64,000 nucleotides of DNA from a virus, in IMG/VR virus record IMGVR_UViG_3300023170_000009, positions 1 through 64,000 of that record. One strand, written 5' to 3'. The translations under genes were made by a program, and so were the position numbers. This document shows positions 1-7,155 of this stretch, piece by piece. The notes beneath the pieces were generated by a model. That model ran no database searches. It was not told the origin of the DNA and was given only the letters and a program-made list of their open reading frames with translations. Position 1 is the stretch's first letter, and each line of letters opens with the position of its first letter.

Positions 1-176
1 TGAGTGTTGATTGTGTTCTTCTCTGTGTCATTAACCGTGTCTAGGTTGTGGTGTTTATAACACATGTCTGAATATGATGTGTTTGATGTTTTCACCTGCG
101 AATTCCTGTTAGATGTCTGTTTGACATGGTTATTCTGGGAGAAGTTCGTTCGCGCAACTGCGTTAAAATTATTCAT
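1..176 (-). CDS. Partial hypothetical ORF running off the left edge
   Basis: A reading frame opens with ATG at 176 and stays open to base 1, giving at least 58 codons. The visible part is rich in Asn, Thr and Ser, with one Cys and two adjacent His near its middle. It starts ten bases after the preceding gene's stop, as expected for this packed genome, but I see no Shine-Dalgarno sequence. No family recognised. An open frame of this length in AT-rich DNA is suggestive, not proof. Confidence 0.4.
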   Translation of the reverse strand, partial: MNNFNAVARTNFSQNNHVKQTSNRNSQVKTSNTSYSDMCYKHHNLDTVNDTEKNTINT

Positions 177-185
177 ATTCAGTAT

Positions 186-722
186 TTATTGCCAACGATT
201 TAGAATATTGTTCCACCGTTCTACGCTTACCTTTTGTTTGCTACTAAGTATTTGGATATAGCTATTTACTTCTTCTTCTAAGCCAAATAATTGTATCCCT
301 TCTCGCCACGTAAAGTCTAAATCGCCTATATAATCTTTTAGTTCGTCAAATAGAATAAACTGTATGTTGGCAGGGAGTAAGAGATTCATATGAGGATATA
401 GGTGATATTTGTAGAAGTCTGAGATAGTGAGAACTCTATTAGGATCTTTACAATATTGCTTATATACTGCTGCACTGTGCATATGTCTTTTAACAGGATC
501 TGCTAGAATGGCTATATGATCGTGAATAGGAAACTTCTCGACTACCCTAGGATAAAAGGCAGGATTGACGTAGGCTTTGATGTTTTGAATACCTTTGCTA
601 TTGAGAAACTCGTGTATAGGGTCTACACCTAACGGACCCATAGAGAATACCGTGAAGTTAGGACCTTCTAGAACATTAGGATGTCTGCTATAGGTTTTTG
701 TTGAGCTCAATAGTTTCTCCAT
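186..722 (-). CDS. Sulfotransferase-like protein
   Basis: A protein of about 178 residues. Near its middle it has ADPVKRHMHSAAVY, which resembles the 3'-PAPS-binding segment of sulfotransferases (RDPxxRxxSxY). No clear N-terminal P-loop is visible, so this is a distant or incomplete member at best. The frame can be extended upstream to a TTG at 737, but ATG at 722 is preferred; it overlaps the end of the small membrane gene at 688-888. The next two genes upstream are SGNH hydrolases, so the group may decorate a glycan or lipid. Function is inferred. Confidence 0.5.
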   Translation of the reverse strand: MEKLLSSTKTYSRHPNVLEGPNFTVFSMGPLGVDPIHEFLNSKGIQNIKAYVNPAFYPRVVEKFPIHDHIAILADPVKRHMHSAAVYKQYCKDPNRVLTISDFYKYHLYPHMNLLLPANIQFILFDELKDYIGDLDFTWREGIQLFGLEEEVNSYIQILSSKQKVSVERWNNILNRWQ

Positions 723-888
723 CGGCGCCAAAATCAATAGTCAATCTTCCCTTGATTGCGTTATCTTCAAACATTTTTAATAGCACATTAGCACCATCTT
801 TTAAACCTTGTCTATACTGCATTATGCCTACACCTAGAATACAAAAAACGAATATACCGAAGAGTTCTAAATATGTGATAGTTATCAT
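688..888 (-). CDS. Small single-pass membrane protein
   Basis: A 66-residue protein with one hydrophobic helix at residues 3-24 and a soluble acidic tail. The ATG overlaps the stop of the upstream SGNH gene in an ATGA arrangement, indicating coupled translation. The 3' end overlaps the sulfotransferase-like gene. No family recognised. Confidence 0.7.
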   Translation of the reverse strand: MITITYLELFGIFVFCILGVGIMQYRQGLKDGANVLLKMFEDNAIKGRLTIDFGADGETIELNKNL

Positions 889-1553
889 TGCTTTGCTACT
901 CCTTTGATTGCTTGTTCTGTTACCCAGGTATGATATTCCTTACCATAGTGCATACCATCTGCTGCTGTAGTTGGCCACTCTTCTGTGTTCTCAATTACAA
1001 TAAGATGGGAGTTATGCTCTTTGGCAAGTGCTGTTATACCTGCGATGTTCTTATATCTCTGCATCGTATATTCATAATCATTAAGGTGTTGCTGTAATAA
1101 ATCAGGCATCGAATCAACGTTCCATCTGCCTAATATCTTGCACTCTGTTACTCTACTATAATCTATTTTGCTGGTACATATGACTTCTCGTCTTACGCCA
1201 GGTGTTACATTAAAAACCGTGTATCTAGCCTTGATTAAAGGTTGCCATTGGTGATATATTCTAAATGCTGAGTCCATACCACCTGCAGGAACACCTAGAT
1301 TAACCGCTTCTAATCCTAGTTGCTGGGATATTAAATGGACATAGGTATCTTCATACGCCATGCCAACACCCCAAGTATCTGATCCTCCTAAGAATACGAC
1401 ACTATCTGGATTATACTTAGGGTCTGAAGACATTCTCATTCTAAATGAGTTTGTCGTATAGTCTATGCCATGATCCCTTAAGCTAGGTTGCCATGCTTTG
1501 ATATCATTTACACAATATAATTCAAAGTCTTTATCGCCCCTACTTGGATACAT
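885..1553 (-). CDS. SGNH/GDSL-type hydrolase
   Basis: A 222-residue protein with SGNH hydrolase blocks. Block I is GGSDTWG at residues 56-62 with the nucleophile Ser58; a Gly-containing block II (NLGVPAGG) lies near residues 85-92; and a C-terminal DGMHYG supplies the Asp-x-x-His pair. Such enzymes remove or transfer acyl groups on glycans, peptidoglycan or lipids. It overlaps the next SGNH gene upstream by 14 bases. The tandem pair suggests two related substrates or a duplication that has diverged. The substrate is unknown. Confidence 0.8.
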   Translation of the reverse strand: MYPSRGDKDFELYCVNDIKAWQPSLRDHGIDYTTNSFRMRMSSDPKYNPDSVVFLGGSDTWGVGMAYEDTYVHLISQQLGLEAVNLGVPAGGMDSAFRIYHQWQPLIKARYTVFNVTPGVRREVICTSKIDYSRVTECKILGRWNVDSMPDLLQQHLNDYEYTMQRYKNIAGITALAKEHNSHLIVIENTEEWPTTAADGMHYGKEYHTWVTEQAIKGVAKQ

Positions 1554-2124
1554 CGTCTATCCACGCTAGTACCTTTTCCAGCACTTTTCTATTGCCTTCA
1601 TCATTCATATGGTTCATCAATCCAGGATGATCTTTCATAATATCTTCGAAATGGATCATTCCTGGGAACTCATATAAATCATGCCAAAAGATTCCTGTCA
1701 TGTGCAACACCTCGTCCCATTCTGTCAGATTATGTATTTCTTGACATATGGTAGTGTGCATATAGGTACAAAACTCTAAATCCATATGGTTTTCAAAATA
1801 GGAAGCAAGCCCTTCCAATCCAGGCCTGTCCTTTATATCCAAATAGATTAGATCGCTATCCTTGTGGAGAGGATCATATAAGTGAAGTGGGTGATTTACT
1901 ATAGGCAATCTATAAGGGCTGGTATGTGAGATAATGATATTATCAAAGTCCTCTGGAAAGATACTCGTTATTTGTTTCAGTACCTTATATTGACTACAGC
2001 CCGCTTGTGCTATATTAATTACATCGTGGTGTTCTGCTAGCATATTGGGCCAACCCTTTTGATCGGGATATTTTACGGTCCAATCTGCTGCAAAAGAATC
2101 TCCACATATTAAGATTTTTGACAT
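1540..2124 (-). CDS. SGNH hydrolase-like protein
   Basis: A 194-residue protein beginning with a hydrophobic strand followed by GDSFA (residues 8-12), the SGNH block I Ser. A second block (AQAGCSQ, mid-forties) supplies the Gly. HMNDEG near the C terminus resembles the His region of block V, with Asn where Asp is often found. It lies just upstream of another SGNH gene with a 14-base overlap, and its start overlaps the preceding small gene by 16 bases. Probably an esterase or acyltransferase; substrate unknown. Confidence 0.75.
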   Translation of the reverse strand: MSKILICGDSFAADWTVKYPDQKGWPNMLAEHHDVINIAQAGCSQYKVLKQITSIFPEDFDNIIISHTSPYRLPIVNHPLHLYDPLHKDSDLIYLDIKDRPGLEGLASYFENHMDLEFCTYMHTTICQEIHNLTEWDEVLHMTGIFWHDLYEFPGMIHFEDIMKDHPGLMNHMNDEGNRKVLEKVLAWIDDVSK

Positions 2125-2291
2125 GTTTCTACTCGGTTCAATCCTAGTAGAACTCTCGCCTCGTCTCTTACCTCAGCTGTTACTGCAAAGCCAAATCCCT
2201 CAGGGTCTAGCATTCTTTTAACAAATCTTTCTAAAACAAAGACACGAGCCTCGAGCTCTAACTTTTTCGTTTCTGATTCACTAATAATCAT
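2109..2291 (-). CDS. Small hypothetical protein
   Basis: A 60-residue charged protein rich in Glu, Arg and Lys, predicted helical, with ATG at 2291. It lies one base downstream of the preceding gene and overlaps the next. No family recognised; the tight spacing supports it as a gene. Confidence 0.6.
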   Translation of the reverse strand: MIISESETKKLELEARVFVLERFVKRMLDPEGFGFAVTAEVRDEARVLLGLNRVETCQKS

Positions 2292-2292
2292 A

Positions 2293-2556
2293 TTAGCTGC
2301 TCCTACGATATTTATTAATTAATTCTTCCCCCGAAATTCCTTCTTGCATAACAACTTTGCTGCCATCCTTTAGCTCACGGAGAATAGTTCCATCGTTATA
2401 TGTGATGTCTGTTACCTGCCCATCAGTTCTACGATTGTCGTACCACATATTAACCTTGAAGGTATTGAACACGTGAAGATTATCAATACTCTTTGCCCAA
2501 TCCATGGCTTCCAAATAGATTCTCCTCTTTTCTACAATTTCTTTATGCTGTGTCAT
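2293..2556 (-). CDS. Small hypothetical protein
   Basis: An 87-residue soluble protein. The N-terminal half is predicted helical; the C-terminal half has strand-like segments (VTDITYNDGTILREL, then a basic turn) suggesting a small beta barrel. The ATG at 2556 overlaps the stop of the HAD gene upstream. No family recognised. Confidence 0.65.
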   Translation of the reverse strand: MTQHKEIVEKRRIYLEAMDWAKSIDNLHVFNTFKVNMWYDNRRTDGQVTDITYNDGTILRELKDGSKVVMQEGISGEELINKYRRSS

Positions 2557-3152
2557 TACTTCTCTCCCATGGTTACAAAATTATATATAGACTCCCAGTC
2601 CTTTACAACTATGGCGTCACCTTTGTAATCCAGGTTGTGTCCGTGTTCTACTAGAATACCTTTTAGTCCGTACTTCATGCCCACGTCTACGTTCTCGGGC
2701 TTGTCCTCAATCCAAAGAGCACCTGGATATTGCTTGGATACTCTTTCAAGAACATCATCTTTATCTGCACCACAATCTAAAGTAATTACATCCTTAAATG
2801 TATTAGGTCCAAATAGTTTGGCTAGGTTACGCTCTCTGAGCTTTTTAGCGTAGGGATCGAGACTCAGGCTAGTAATTGCTACAAACCTGTACTGATGTTT
2901 TTCGTGAAGTAGCTTAATGTAGTATTGAGCATCACGTAGGGGAGGGAGGAAACCAATTGCTGCTGACTCATTAAAAGTTCTAACAAGCTGTTTAGCACTT
3001 GTCTGTTCCATCTCATATTGTTCTGCTACGCTGTAGACATTTTTGTCTACCATCTTGTGTCCATGTGCCATCATCCATGTTTGGAAGCCAAACTCCCAAT
3101 CTAGGCAGGCACCATCACAATCAGTTAAAATAATTTTAGACTTTCTTACCAT
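2556..3152 (-). CDS. HAD-superfamily hydrolase/phosphatase
   Basis: A 198-residue protein when started at the ATG at 3152; the frame extends further upstream but that would overlap the neighbour more. Motif I is DCDGACLDW (Asp11 and Asp13 as nucleophile and acid/base). Motif II is the Ser/Thr in VAITSLS. GALWIEDKPENVD near residue 165 supplies the motif IV acidic residues. This is the HAD pattern for small phosphatases such as nucleotidases or polynucleotide 3'-phosphatases. Substrate unknown. It sits among small early-type genes. Confidence 0.8.
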   Translation of the reverse strand: MVRKSKIILTDCDGACLDWEFGFQTWMMAHGHKMVDKNVYSVAEQYEMEQTSAKQLVRTFNESAAIGFLPPLRDAQYYIKLLHEKHQYRFVAITSLSLDPYAKKLRERNLAKLFGPNTFKDVITLDCGADKDDVLERVSKQYPGALWIEDKPENVDVGMKYGLKGILVEHGHNLDYKGDAIVVKDWESIYNFVTMGEK

Positions 3153-3321
3153 AATTCTCTTCTTCAAAACGATTAGCTGCCTGGGCTCCACTGAGTCCAA
3201 TACCAGCACCTACTATTGCCCACATCAAAGCCTCTGCTAATGACATGGTATCTAATTCTAATCCGCCGGCTGTGCCAAACAGGATTGACATACCAATTAC
3301 AATTCTAATACTACCTGGCAT
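3136..3321 (-). CDS. Small membrane protein
   Basis: Using ATG at 3321, one base after the stop of the preceding gene, the protein has 61 residues with two hydrophobic segments (about 4-20 and 29-47) and a charged tail ending in Lys-Lys-Val. Glycine pairs in the segments suggest close helix packing. The longer frame upstream overlaps the neighbour and is less likely. Function unknown. Confidence 0.6.
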   Translation of the reverse strand: MPGSIRIVIGMSILFGTAGGLELDTMSLAEALMWAIVGAGIGLSGAQAANRFEEENYGKKV

Positions 3322-3322
3322 C

Positions 3323-3514
3323 TTAATACCCCTGCGACATGTGTGAATAACAATCGGGGCCTGGCTTATCCAAAGGCAGACCACACAAACAATAATTATC
3401 CTCAATGGAAGGAGAACCTACCATATCTCGAATATCATCCTCGGTGTACCTTTGTTCACCGTCCCTAACTGAACACTCAGCTAGGATTTTTACTTGTTCA
3501 AATGTCAAACTCAT
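3323..3514 (-). CDS. Small hypothetical protein with Cys/His cluster
   Basis: A 63-residue acidic protein. The C-terminal third contains CLCG, then another Cys and a His within 20 residues, which could form a small metal site. ATG at 3514 overlaps the upstream stop by 4 bases (ATGA type). Third gene of the small set read from the promoter at 3759-3787. No family recognised. Confidence 0.6.
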   Translation of the reverse strand: MSLTFEQVKILAECSVRDGEQRYTEDDIRDMVGSPSIEDNYCLCGLPLDKPGPDCYSHMSQGY

Positions 3515-3723
3515 TGTGGTCCCTCCGGTAATTCTTCAAATCTTTTGTTAACCAATAGCTCTATGACTTTATCTCTATCAGTAAAAGCTACTCTCATATC
3601 GAATGACTCACACATTCCTGAGAACATTCCACCTTCTAGTTCTTGTAGAATTGAACTAGTGGTCATCTCACAAACATCATCGAAAATACTTTCGAGGATT
3701 CTTTCATTATGTAAACAACTCAT
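3511..3723 (-). CDS. Small early hypothetical protein
   Basis: A 70-residue acidic protein with paired Cys near its N terminus and no recognised family. It is the first gene after a near-consensus sigma70 promoter, with about 30 bases of leader, so early expression right after infection is likely. Small acidic early proteins of T4-like phages often target host enzymes, but nothing here identifies a target. Confidence 0.65.
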   Translation of the reverse strand: MSCLHNERILESIFDDVCEMTTSSILQELEGGMFSGMCESFDMRVAFTDRDKVIELLVNKRFEELPEGPQ

Positions 3724-3758
3724 ATTTTTACCTCACTTTTTTTGTTTTTCATATTATA

Positions 3759-3787
3759 ATTATAGCATCTAATGAGCTGTTTGTCAA
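3759..3787 (-). promoter_or_regulatory. Sigma70-type early promoter
   Basis: On the minus strand: -35 TTGACA (3787-3782), 17-base spacer, -10 TATAAT (3764-3759) preceded by TGC (extended -10). An A-rich stretch lies upstream of the -35. Drives 3511-3723 and the genes after it. Confidence 0.85.
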
Positions 3788-3793
3788 GCATTT

Positions 3794-3958
3794 TTAAAAA
3801 ATAATTACGCTAGGAATGAACAATACAAACCCGAATACCTTAAGTACCAAAACCAGTACAATAGCCCAAAAAAGGAACTTAACCAGAAACATTAGAATGT
3901 CTGGAAGGTATTTGATGCCTAAAAAGATTACTGCGGCTAAACCTATTAATTCGAGCAT
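3794..3958 (-). CDS. Small hydrophobic membrane protein
   Basis: A 54-residue ORF with ATG at 3958 and TAA at 3794. It begins inside the last codons of the upstream gene (12-base overlap), the spacing seen elsewhere in this genome. It is almost entirely hydrophobic (Leu, Val, Phe, Ile) with two predicted membrane helices joined by a short loop carrying Lys and Pro. It ends just before the -35 box of the promoter at 3759-3787. Too small to assign; a holin-like or membrane-inserting early protein is possible. Confidence 0.6.
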   Translation of the reverse strand: MLELIGLAAVIFLGIKYLPDILMFLVKFLFWAIVLVLVLKVFGFVLFIPSVIIF

Positions 3959-4215
3959 AGTCTTACATCCTTTGCTAAAGATTCAACTTCTTCCCATTCC
4001 ATCCAACCCATGACATCGTCATCGTGTTCTGGGAAAAAGTCTTTGGTTGCCCACTCGTCTCTAGAATCCCAAACAGCTATTTCCCAAAGACCTTGCTTAC
4101 CACCATATGAAAATGGTGTTTGAATTGCGCTAAGGGTGTACCCGTTGTCAAATTTAAATTTGCGCTGTACACCAGAACCACATGAATGTTTTTCTTCTAC
4201 AAAAATATCAATCAT
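3946..4215 (-). CDS. Hypothetical protein
   Basis: An 89-residue soluble protein with alternating strand-like segments in the first two thirds and an acidic C-terminal helix. A Cys near residue 12 and a Cys-Ser-Asn C terminus are the only notable residues. ATG at 4215 overlaps the upstream stop by 4 bases. No family recognised. Confidence 0.65.
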   Translation of the reverse strand: MIDIFVEEKHSCGSGVQRKFKFDNGYTLSAIQTPFSYGGKQGLWEIAVWDSRDEWATKDFFPEHDDDVMGWMEWEEVESLAKDVRLCSN

Positions 4216-4409
4216 TCTACTTCCTCGATGGTAATTTTATAGGACTTACCATTACGATCAACCAACTGAATTGTTTTCTTGGGAGAAACAAAATAACCCT
4301 CTGAACTCAAATCCATTTTGGTAGGCTCAACCTTACCTAATAGATTTTCGCTATCATCTCGCAAGCCTTCTTGGCAACGATAAGCGATATAATCACAATA
4401 TGCTATCAT
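4212..4409 (-). CDS. Hypothetical protein
   Basis: A 65-residue protein from ATG at 4409, which forms a TAATG overlap with the preceding stop; a GTG three codons upstream is an alternative start. A short N-terminal helix with two Cys is followed by strand-like segments (YFVSPKKTIQLVDRNG, SYKITIEEVE) typical of a small beta domain. No family recognised. Confidence 0.65.
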   Translation of the reverse strand: MIAYCDYIAYRCQEGLRDDSENLLGKVEPTKMDLSSEGYFVSPKKTIQLVDRNGKSYKITIEEVE

Positions 4410-4618
4410 TATTTCCACACCTTACGACTACTGAGACACATCTCGTTGTCTGCATAGCCTTTAGAATACTCTACAATTTCCTGAGGAGTCATATCTTGTA
4501 ACTCCACACGCTCAGAACTACCGGTGTCACCCTTATAATAATGAGGGTTATAACCTCGCTGATAATAACTATCGGCGCTACCACGATCATAAGGACCACC
4601 ATGTCTTGCATCTAACAT
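4409..4618 (-). CDS. Small hypothetical protein
   Basis: A 69-residue protein. The first half is rich in Gly, Tyr, Asp and Arg and looks disordered. The second half is a short acidic helix ending in a basic tail. Flanked by overlapping genes on both sides in the cluster read from the promoter at 4908-4936. Confidence 0.6.
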   Translation of the reverse strand: MLDARHGGPYDRGSADSYYQRGYNPHYYKGDTGSSERVELQDMTPQEIVEYSKGYADNEMCLSSRKVWK

Positions 4619-4863
4619 TATGCTGCCTCCATTAAATTGACTGCTTCTTGGATAAGTTCAATGGCTTGTTCTCTACTTTCAAAGCCTTCCTCTTCTGCAA
4701 AGTCAATGGTGCTAGAAAAGTAGATGTCGTCGCTACCATTGATTTGATTGTTTTGGAAGATTTGGGCTAAGCCAACTGGTGTGTTAGAAGAGCCTACAAA
4801 TTCTTGCTCTACGCTAACTTCGATTTTGCCTTCAGTGGCAGCTAAATATACAAACTTTGACAT
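4618..4863 (-). CDS. Hypothetical early protein
   Basis: An 81-residue protein when started at ATG 4863, which has a GAGGTG Shine-Dalgarno just upstream. The longer frame from 4896 would start almost at the transcription start of the promoter at 4908-4936. The sequence opens with two strands (KFVYLAATE, IEVSVEQEF) and ends with an acidic helix. First gene after the promoter, so likely expressed early. No family recognised. Confidence 0.65.
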   Translation of the reverse strand: MSKFVYLAATEGKIEVSVEQEFVGSSNTPVGLAQIFQNNQINGSDDIYFSSTIDFAEEEGFESREQAIELIQEAVNLMEAA

Positions 4864-4907
4864 ATACACCTCACTTGTTTTTGTCTGTTTCTTCATTTTA
4901 TGTAAAC

Positions 4908-4936
4908 ATTATAGCACCTATTGTGCCAAATGTCAA
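4908..4936 (-). promoter_or_regulatory. Sigma70-type early promoter
   Basis: Minus strand: TTGACA (4936-4931), 17-base spacer, TATAAT (4913-4908), with TGC directly before the -10 (extended -10). Shares the AATGCTTGACA and GTGCTATAAT blocks with the promoters at 3759, 30203 and 37013. Confidence 0.85.
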
Positions 4937-5001
4937 GCATTCAGACGAAAAGATTTCCCTTGTAGGTGCTTGATTTTATTGACTTTGTGAAAAAAGTTGA
5001 A

Positions 5002-5247
5002 TTAAATTTGCTCAGAACGTGTCATATAGCCCATTCTGTAGCAGTATTCTCGGTAGTCTGACATGAAATTGAACTCCAGTACCCGTATACCGTTCTTCAC
5101 TATACAGCAGTAGGTTTGCAGATTGCCTAAACTGCTGGCATAAGAAAGAGCGTCACCTATCTCGGAGACGCTCATCTTGTCTATTGGTGTTACAAAGACG
5201 TCCTGATTTTCAGAAGCATCTTTAATTTGTTCGTTTATCTTACTCAT
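5002..5247 (-). CDS. Hypothetical early protein
   Basis: An 81-residue protein with a C-terminal FNFMSDYREYCYRMGY segment and no recognised family. The ATG at 5247 is only about seven bases past the -10 of the promoter at 5254-5281, so its mRNA would have almost no leader. An internal ATG (codon 25) is the alternative if leaderless initiation does not occur. Confidence 0.6.
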   Translation of the reverse strand: MSKINEQIKDASENQDVFVTPIDKMSVSEIGDALSYASSLGNLQTYCCIVKNGIRVLEFNFMSDYREYCYRMGYMTRSEQI

Positions 5248-5253
5248 GTCTAT

Positions 5254-5281
5254 ATTATACTTCTTTTGAGAAATATATCAA
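5254..5281 (-). promoter_or_regulatory. Sigma70-type promoter, possibly leaderless
   Basis: Minus strand: TTGATA (5281-5276), 16-base spacer, TATAAT (5259-5254). The expected transcription start falls at the ATG of 5002-5247. Confidence 0.65.
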
Positions 5282-5299
5282 GAGTCTAGAGTACCAAAA

Positions 5300-5779
5300 T
5301 TAAAGTTCTTCCCTAGGAATAATTGACCAACGGCCAAATAACTTGACAGCCCAATAAGCAGAAAAGATCTTCCATTTTGCTACCTCAGGTTTAGATGACT
5401 CCATAGCAGCCTTAAAAATATCGTCTGCTACTTTTTTAGCTTTACCAACGACTACCATGTCAGGTTTATCACCATTCAAGGCAACGGTGTGTCTGTAATT
5501 TCTAATACAGAAATAGATGTAATCGTGAATAACACCTGCTCTTGCAATATCAAAAGGTGCAATAAACATCCAACATGCTCTAGGAACTGATGCTAAATCA
5601 GACTTAAAGCCTTTAGAAGCAGTTACTCTACCTTTGGTAGATACTTTAACTCCTACTTGCTTTAATGATGCAATGTCTTGTTCTGTGACTTTATCACAAT
5701 CAAAAGATAATGCTGAGTTCAATTCCCATGTTCTCGGAGCGCTAAACGTAGCGTCCATTAATCTATTAAAGGTTCCCAT
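5300..5779 (-). CDS. DUF1353-like phage protein
   Basis: A 159-residue protein. Its middle reads SDLASVPRACWMFIAPFDIARAGVIHDYIY. The SVPR...HDYxY arrangement, with His and Asp in the second block, is typical of the small phage DUF1353 family, whose function is not known. The C terminus has an AKLFGRW-type segment found in the same family. A late box lies just upstream (5815-5822), suggesting late expression and perhaps a role in assembly or lysis. Family by motif; role unknown. Confidence 0.6.
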   Translation of the reverse strand: MGTFNRLMDATFSAPRTWELNSALSFDCDKVTEQDIASLKQVGVKVSTKGRVTASKGFKSDLASVPRACWMFIAPFDIARAGVIHDYIYFCIRNYRHTVALNGDKPDMVVVGKAKKVADDIFKAAMESSKPEVAKWKIFSAYWAVKLFGRWSIIPREEL

Positions 5780-5791
5780 TTTTACTCCTAT

Positions 5792-5799
5792 TATAAATA
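5792..5799 (+). promoter_or_regulatory. T4-type late promoter for the plus-strand cassette
   Basis: TATAAATA on the plus strand, 34 bases before the ATG at 5833. The only plus-strand late box noticed that lies upstream of a gene. Confidence 0.75.
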
Positions 5800-5814
5800 G
5801 TACAAAACCAACAT

Positions 5815-5822
5815 TATTTATA
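5815..5822 (-). promoter_or_regulatory. T4-type late promoter facing the plus-strand one
   Basis: TATAAATA on the minus strand, 36 bases before the ATG at 5779. It lies downstream of the plus-strand late box, so the two promoters fire through each other. Confidence 0.75.
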
Positions 5823-5832
5823 AGGATTAGAA

Positions 5833-7155
5833 ATGGCAGACCTCTCTAAATCAAAACTATTAGACGTAAAATATGGCGATGCTCGTGTCATTACCTTTGT
5901 ATCTATCACAACAAAAGGAACAGGGCATACTGTTTTATCTAAGCATGGAGGTGGTAAGTATGTTCCTAAGAAGTTTATTATAGACGGCAAAGAATACATT
6001 GTAGGCAGAGTTCAAGAGTCAGCATTGGTTAGTGCAATAAAAGGACATAACAAGTTAATGATGGAAGATGCCTCAGGTAAACAAAGACCTTTAGGACACC
6101 TAGAAAAGACTATGGATTACAAGGAAGGCAAAGGTTATAATCAAGGTGATATTGCTGAAGGTATATTTGGTGCAGCTATTACAGCTCGTTTCATTAATAA
6201 AAATAGGGACATCAGTGCTTCAGATGTAGAGAATGTATTAATGAAACTTAATAGGAATCCGAAGCAACAAATCAATTACAAATCAGCAAACGCCAACCCT
6301 GCTATTTTAGACGATATAGAGTTTGTATTAGGACTAGCAAAAAACAATATGGAAGCACTTGCTGATAGAAATATTAGAGCATTACCAGAAACAAAAAAGT
6401 TGGTAGAAGCCTCTGTAAAATATGCCAACGCAACTTATGTTAAGAAGTGGGCAAACTTAGTTTATGAAAACAATATCTATAATAGAGTACAAGTATTGTC
6501 CGATGGCTTGTCTGATCAAACAGGCACGAAGGTTGATGTTAGAGTGAAACTATCTAATCACGATAAGGAACTAAAAGACATTGACATCAATGTATCATTA
6601 AAAGCAGGAGATGTAAAACAGTTTGGACAAATAAGTGGATCTGGTTTTGATGTACAAATAAAACTTTGGAAACAACTATTTGGAATGGATGTATCTAGAC
6701 AAAGATCAACATATGAAGCCTTCCTAAAGAAATCAGAAACTAAAAAGGCTGTTCAATTTATTTACAAACATGTTGCTACAGAAGTAGCTAAAAAATTTAG
6801 TGAAGACGACAAGGATACACTAAAAGCATTCGCAAGTGCCATACAATGGCATGCCACAAGAGATGAAAAACACGTTCAACTCGTACAATTAAAATCTGGT
6901 ATGGCTAAAGTCTATACCTTTGACAACCTTGAAAAGGCATTTGATAAGTTAGGTCCTTTCAAAGCAGAAATTAGAGTGGGATCTTCAGGACTACCACAAA
7001 TGGATCTTTTTGCTAGAGGTATTAATACAGGAATACTTCGCATTCGTGTAAAGATTGAAACAAAAACTAACGGTGAATTATATTTTAGAAACATACTTGA
7101 AAAGCTAAATGGCTTAGGTGAGCTTATAGCTGAGTATGCTGGTGAGAATGAATAA
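5833..7155 (+). CDS. Late protein with possible PD-(D/E)XK nuclease core
   Basis: A 440-residue protein and one of only two plus-strand genes. Around residue 240 it reads VDVRVKLS, then KDIDINVSLKAGDVKQFG. An Asp-rich strand followed by a (V/I)SLK strand is the form seen in some PD-(D/E)XK nuclease-fold proteins, where Ser replaces the usual Glu. The N-terminal 60 residues are strand-rich; the rest is mixed helix and strand, ending in an acidic tail. Expressed from its own late box; the next gene overlaps its 3' end by 20 bases. Nuclease assignment is inference from one motif. Confidence 0.5.
   Translation: MADLSKSKLLDVKYGDARVITFVSITTKGTGHTVLSKHGGGKYVPKKFIIDGKEYIVGRVQESALVSAIKGHNKLMMEDASGKQRPLGHLEKTMDYKEGKGYNQGDIAEGIFGAAITARFINKNRDISASDVENVLMKLNRNPKQQINYKSANANPAILDDIEFVLGLAKNNMEALADRNIRALPETKKLVEASVKYANATYVKKWANLVYENNIYNRVQVLSDGLSDQTGTKVDVRVKLSNHDKELKDIDINVSLKAGDVKQFGQISGSGFDVQIKLWKQLFGMDVSRQRSTYEAFLKKSETKKAVQFIYKHVATEVAKKFSEDDKDTLKAFASAIQWHATRDEKHVQLVQLKSGMAKVYTFDNLEKAFDKLGPFKAEIRVGSSGLPQMDLFARGINTGILRIRVKIETKTNGELYFRNILEKLNGLGELIAEYAGENE

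Noticed and set aside
64-261. Plus-strand ORF at the window start
   Set aside because: It opposes the continuous minus-strand genes, has no ribosome site and overlaps two better candidates.
3136-3405. Longer start for the small membrane protein
   Set aside because: The extra N terminus overlaps the upstream gene by 80 bases; ATG 3321 has the usual one-base spacing.
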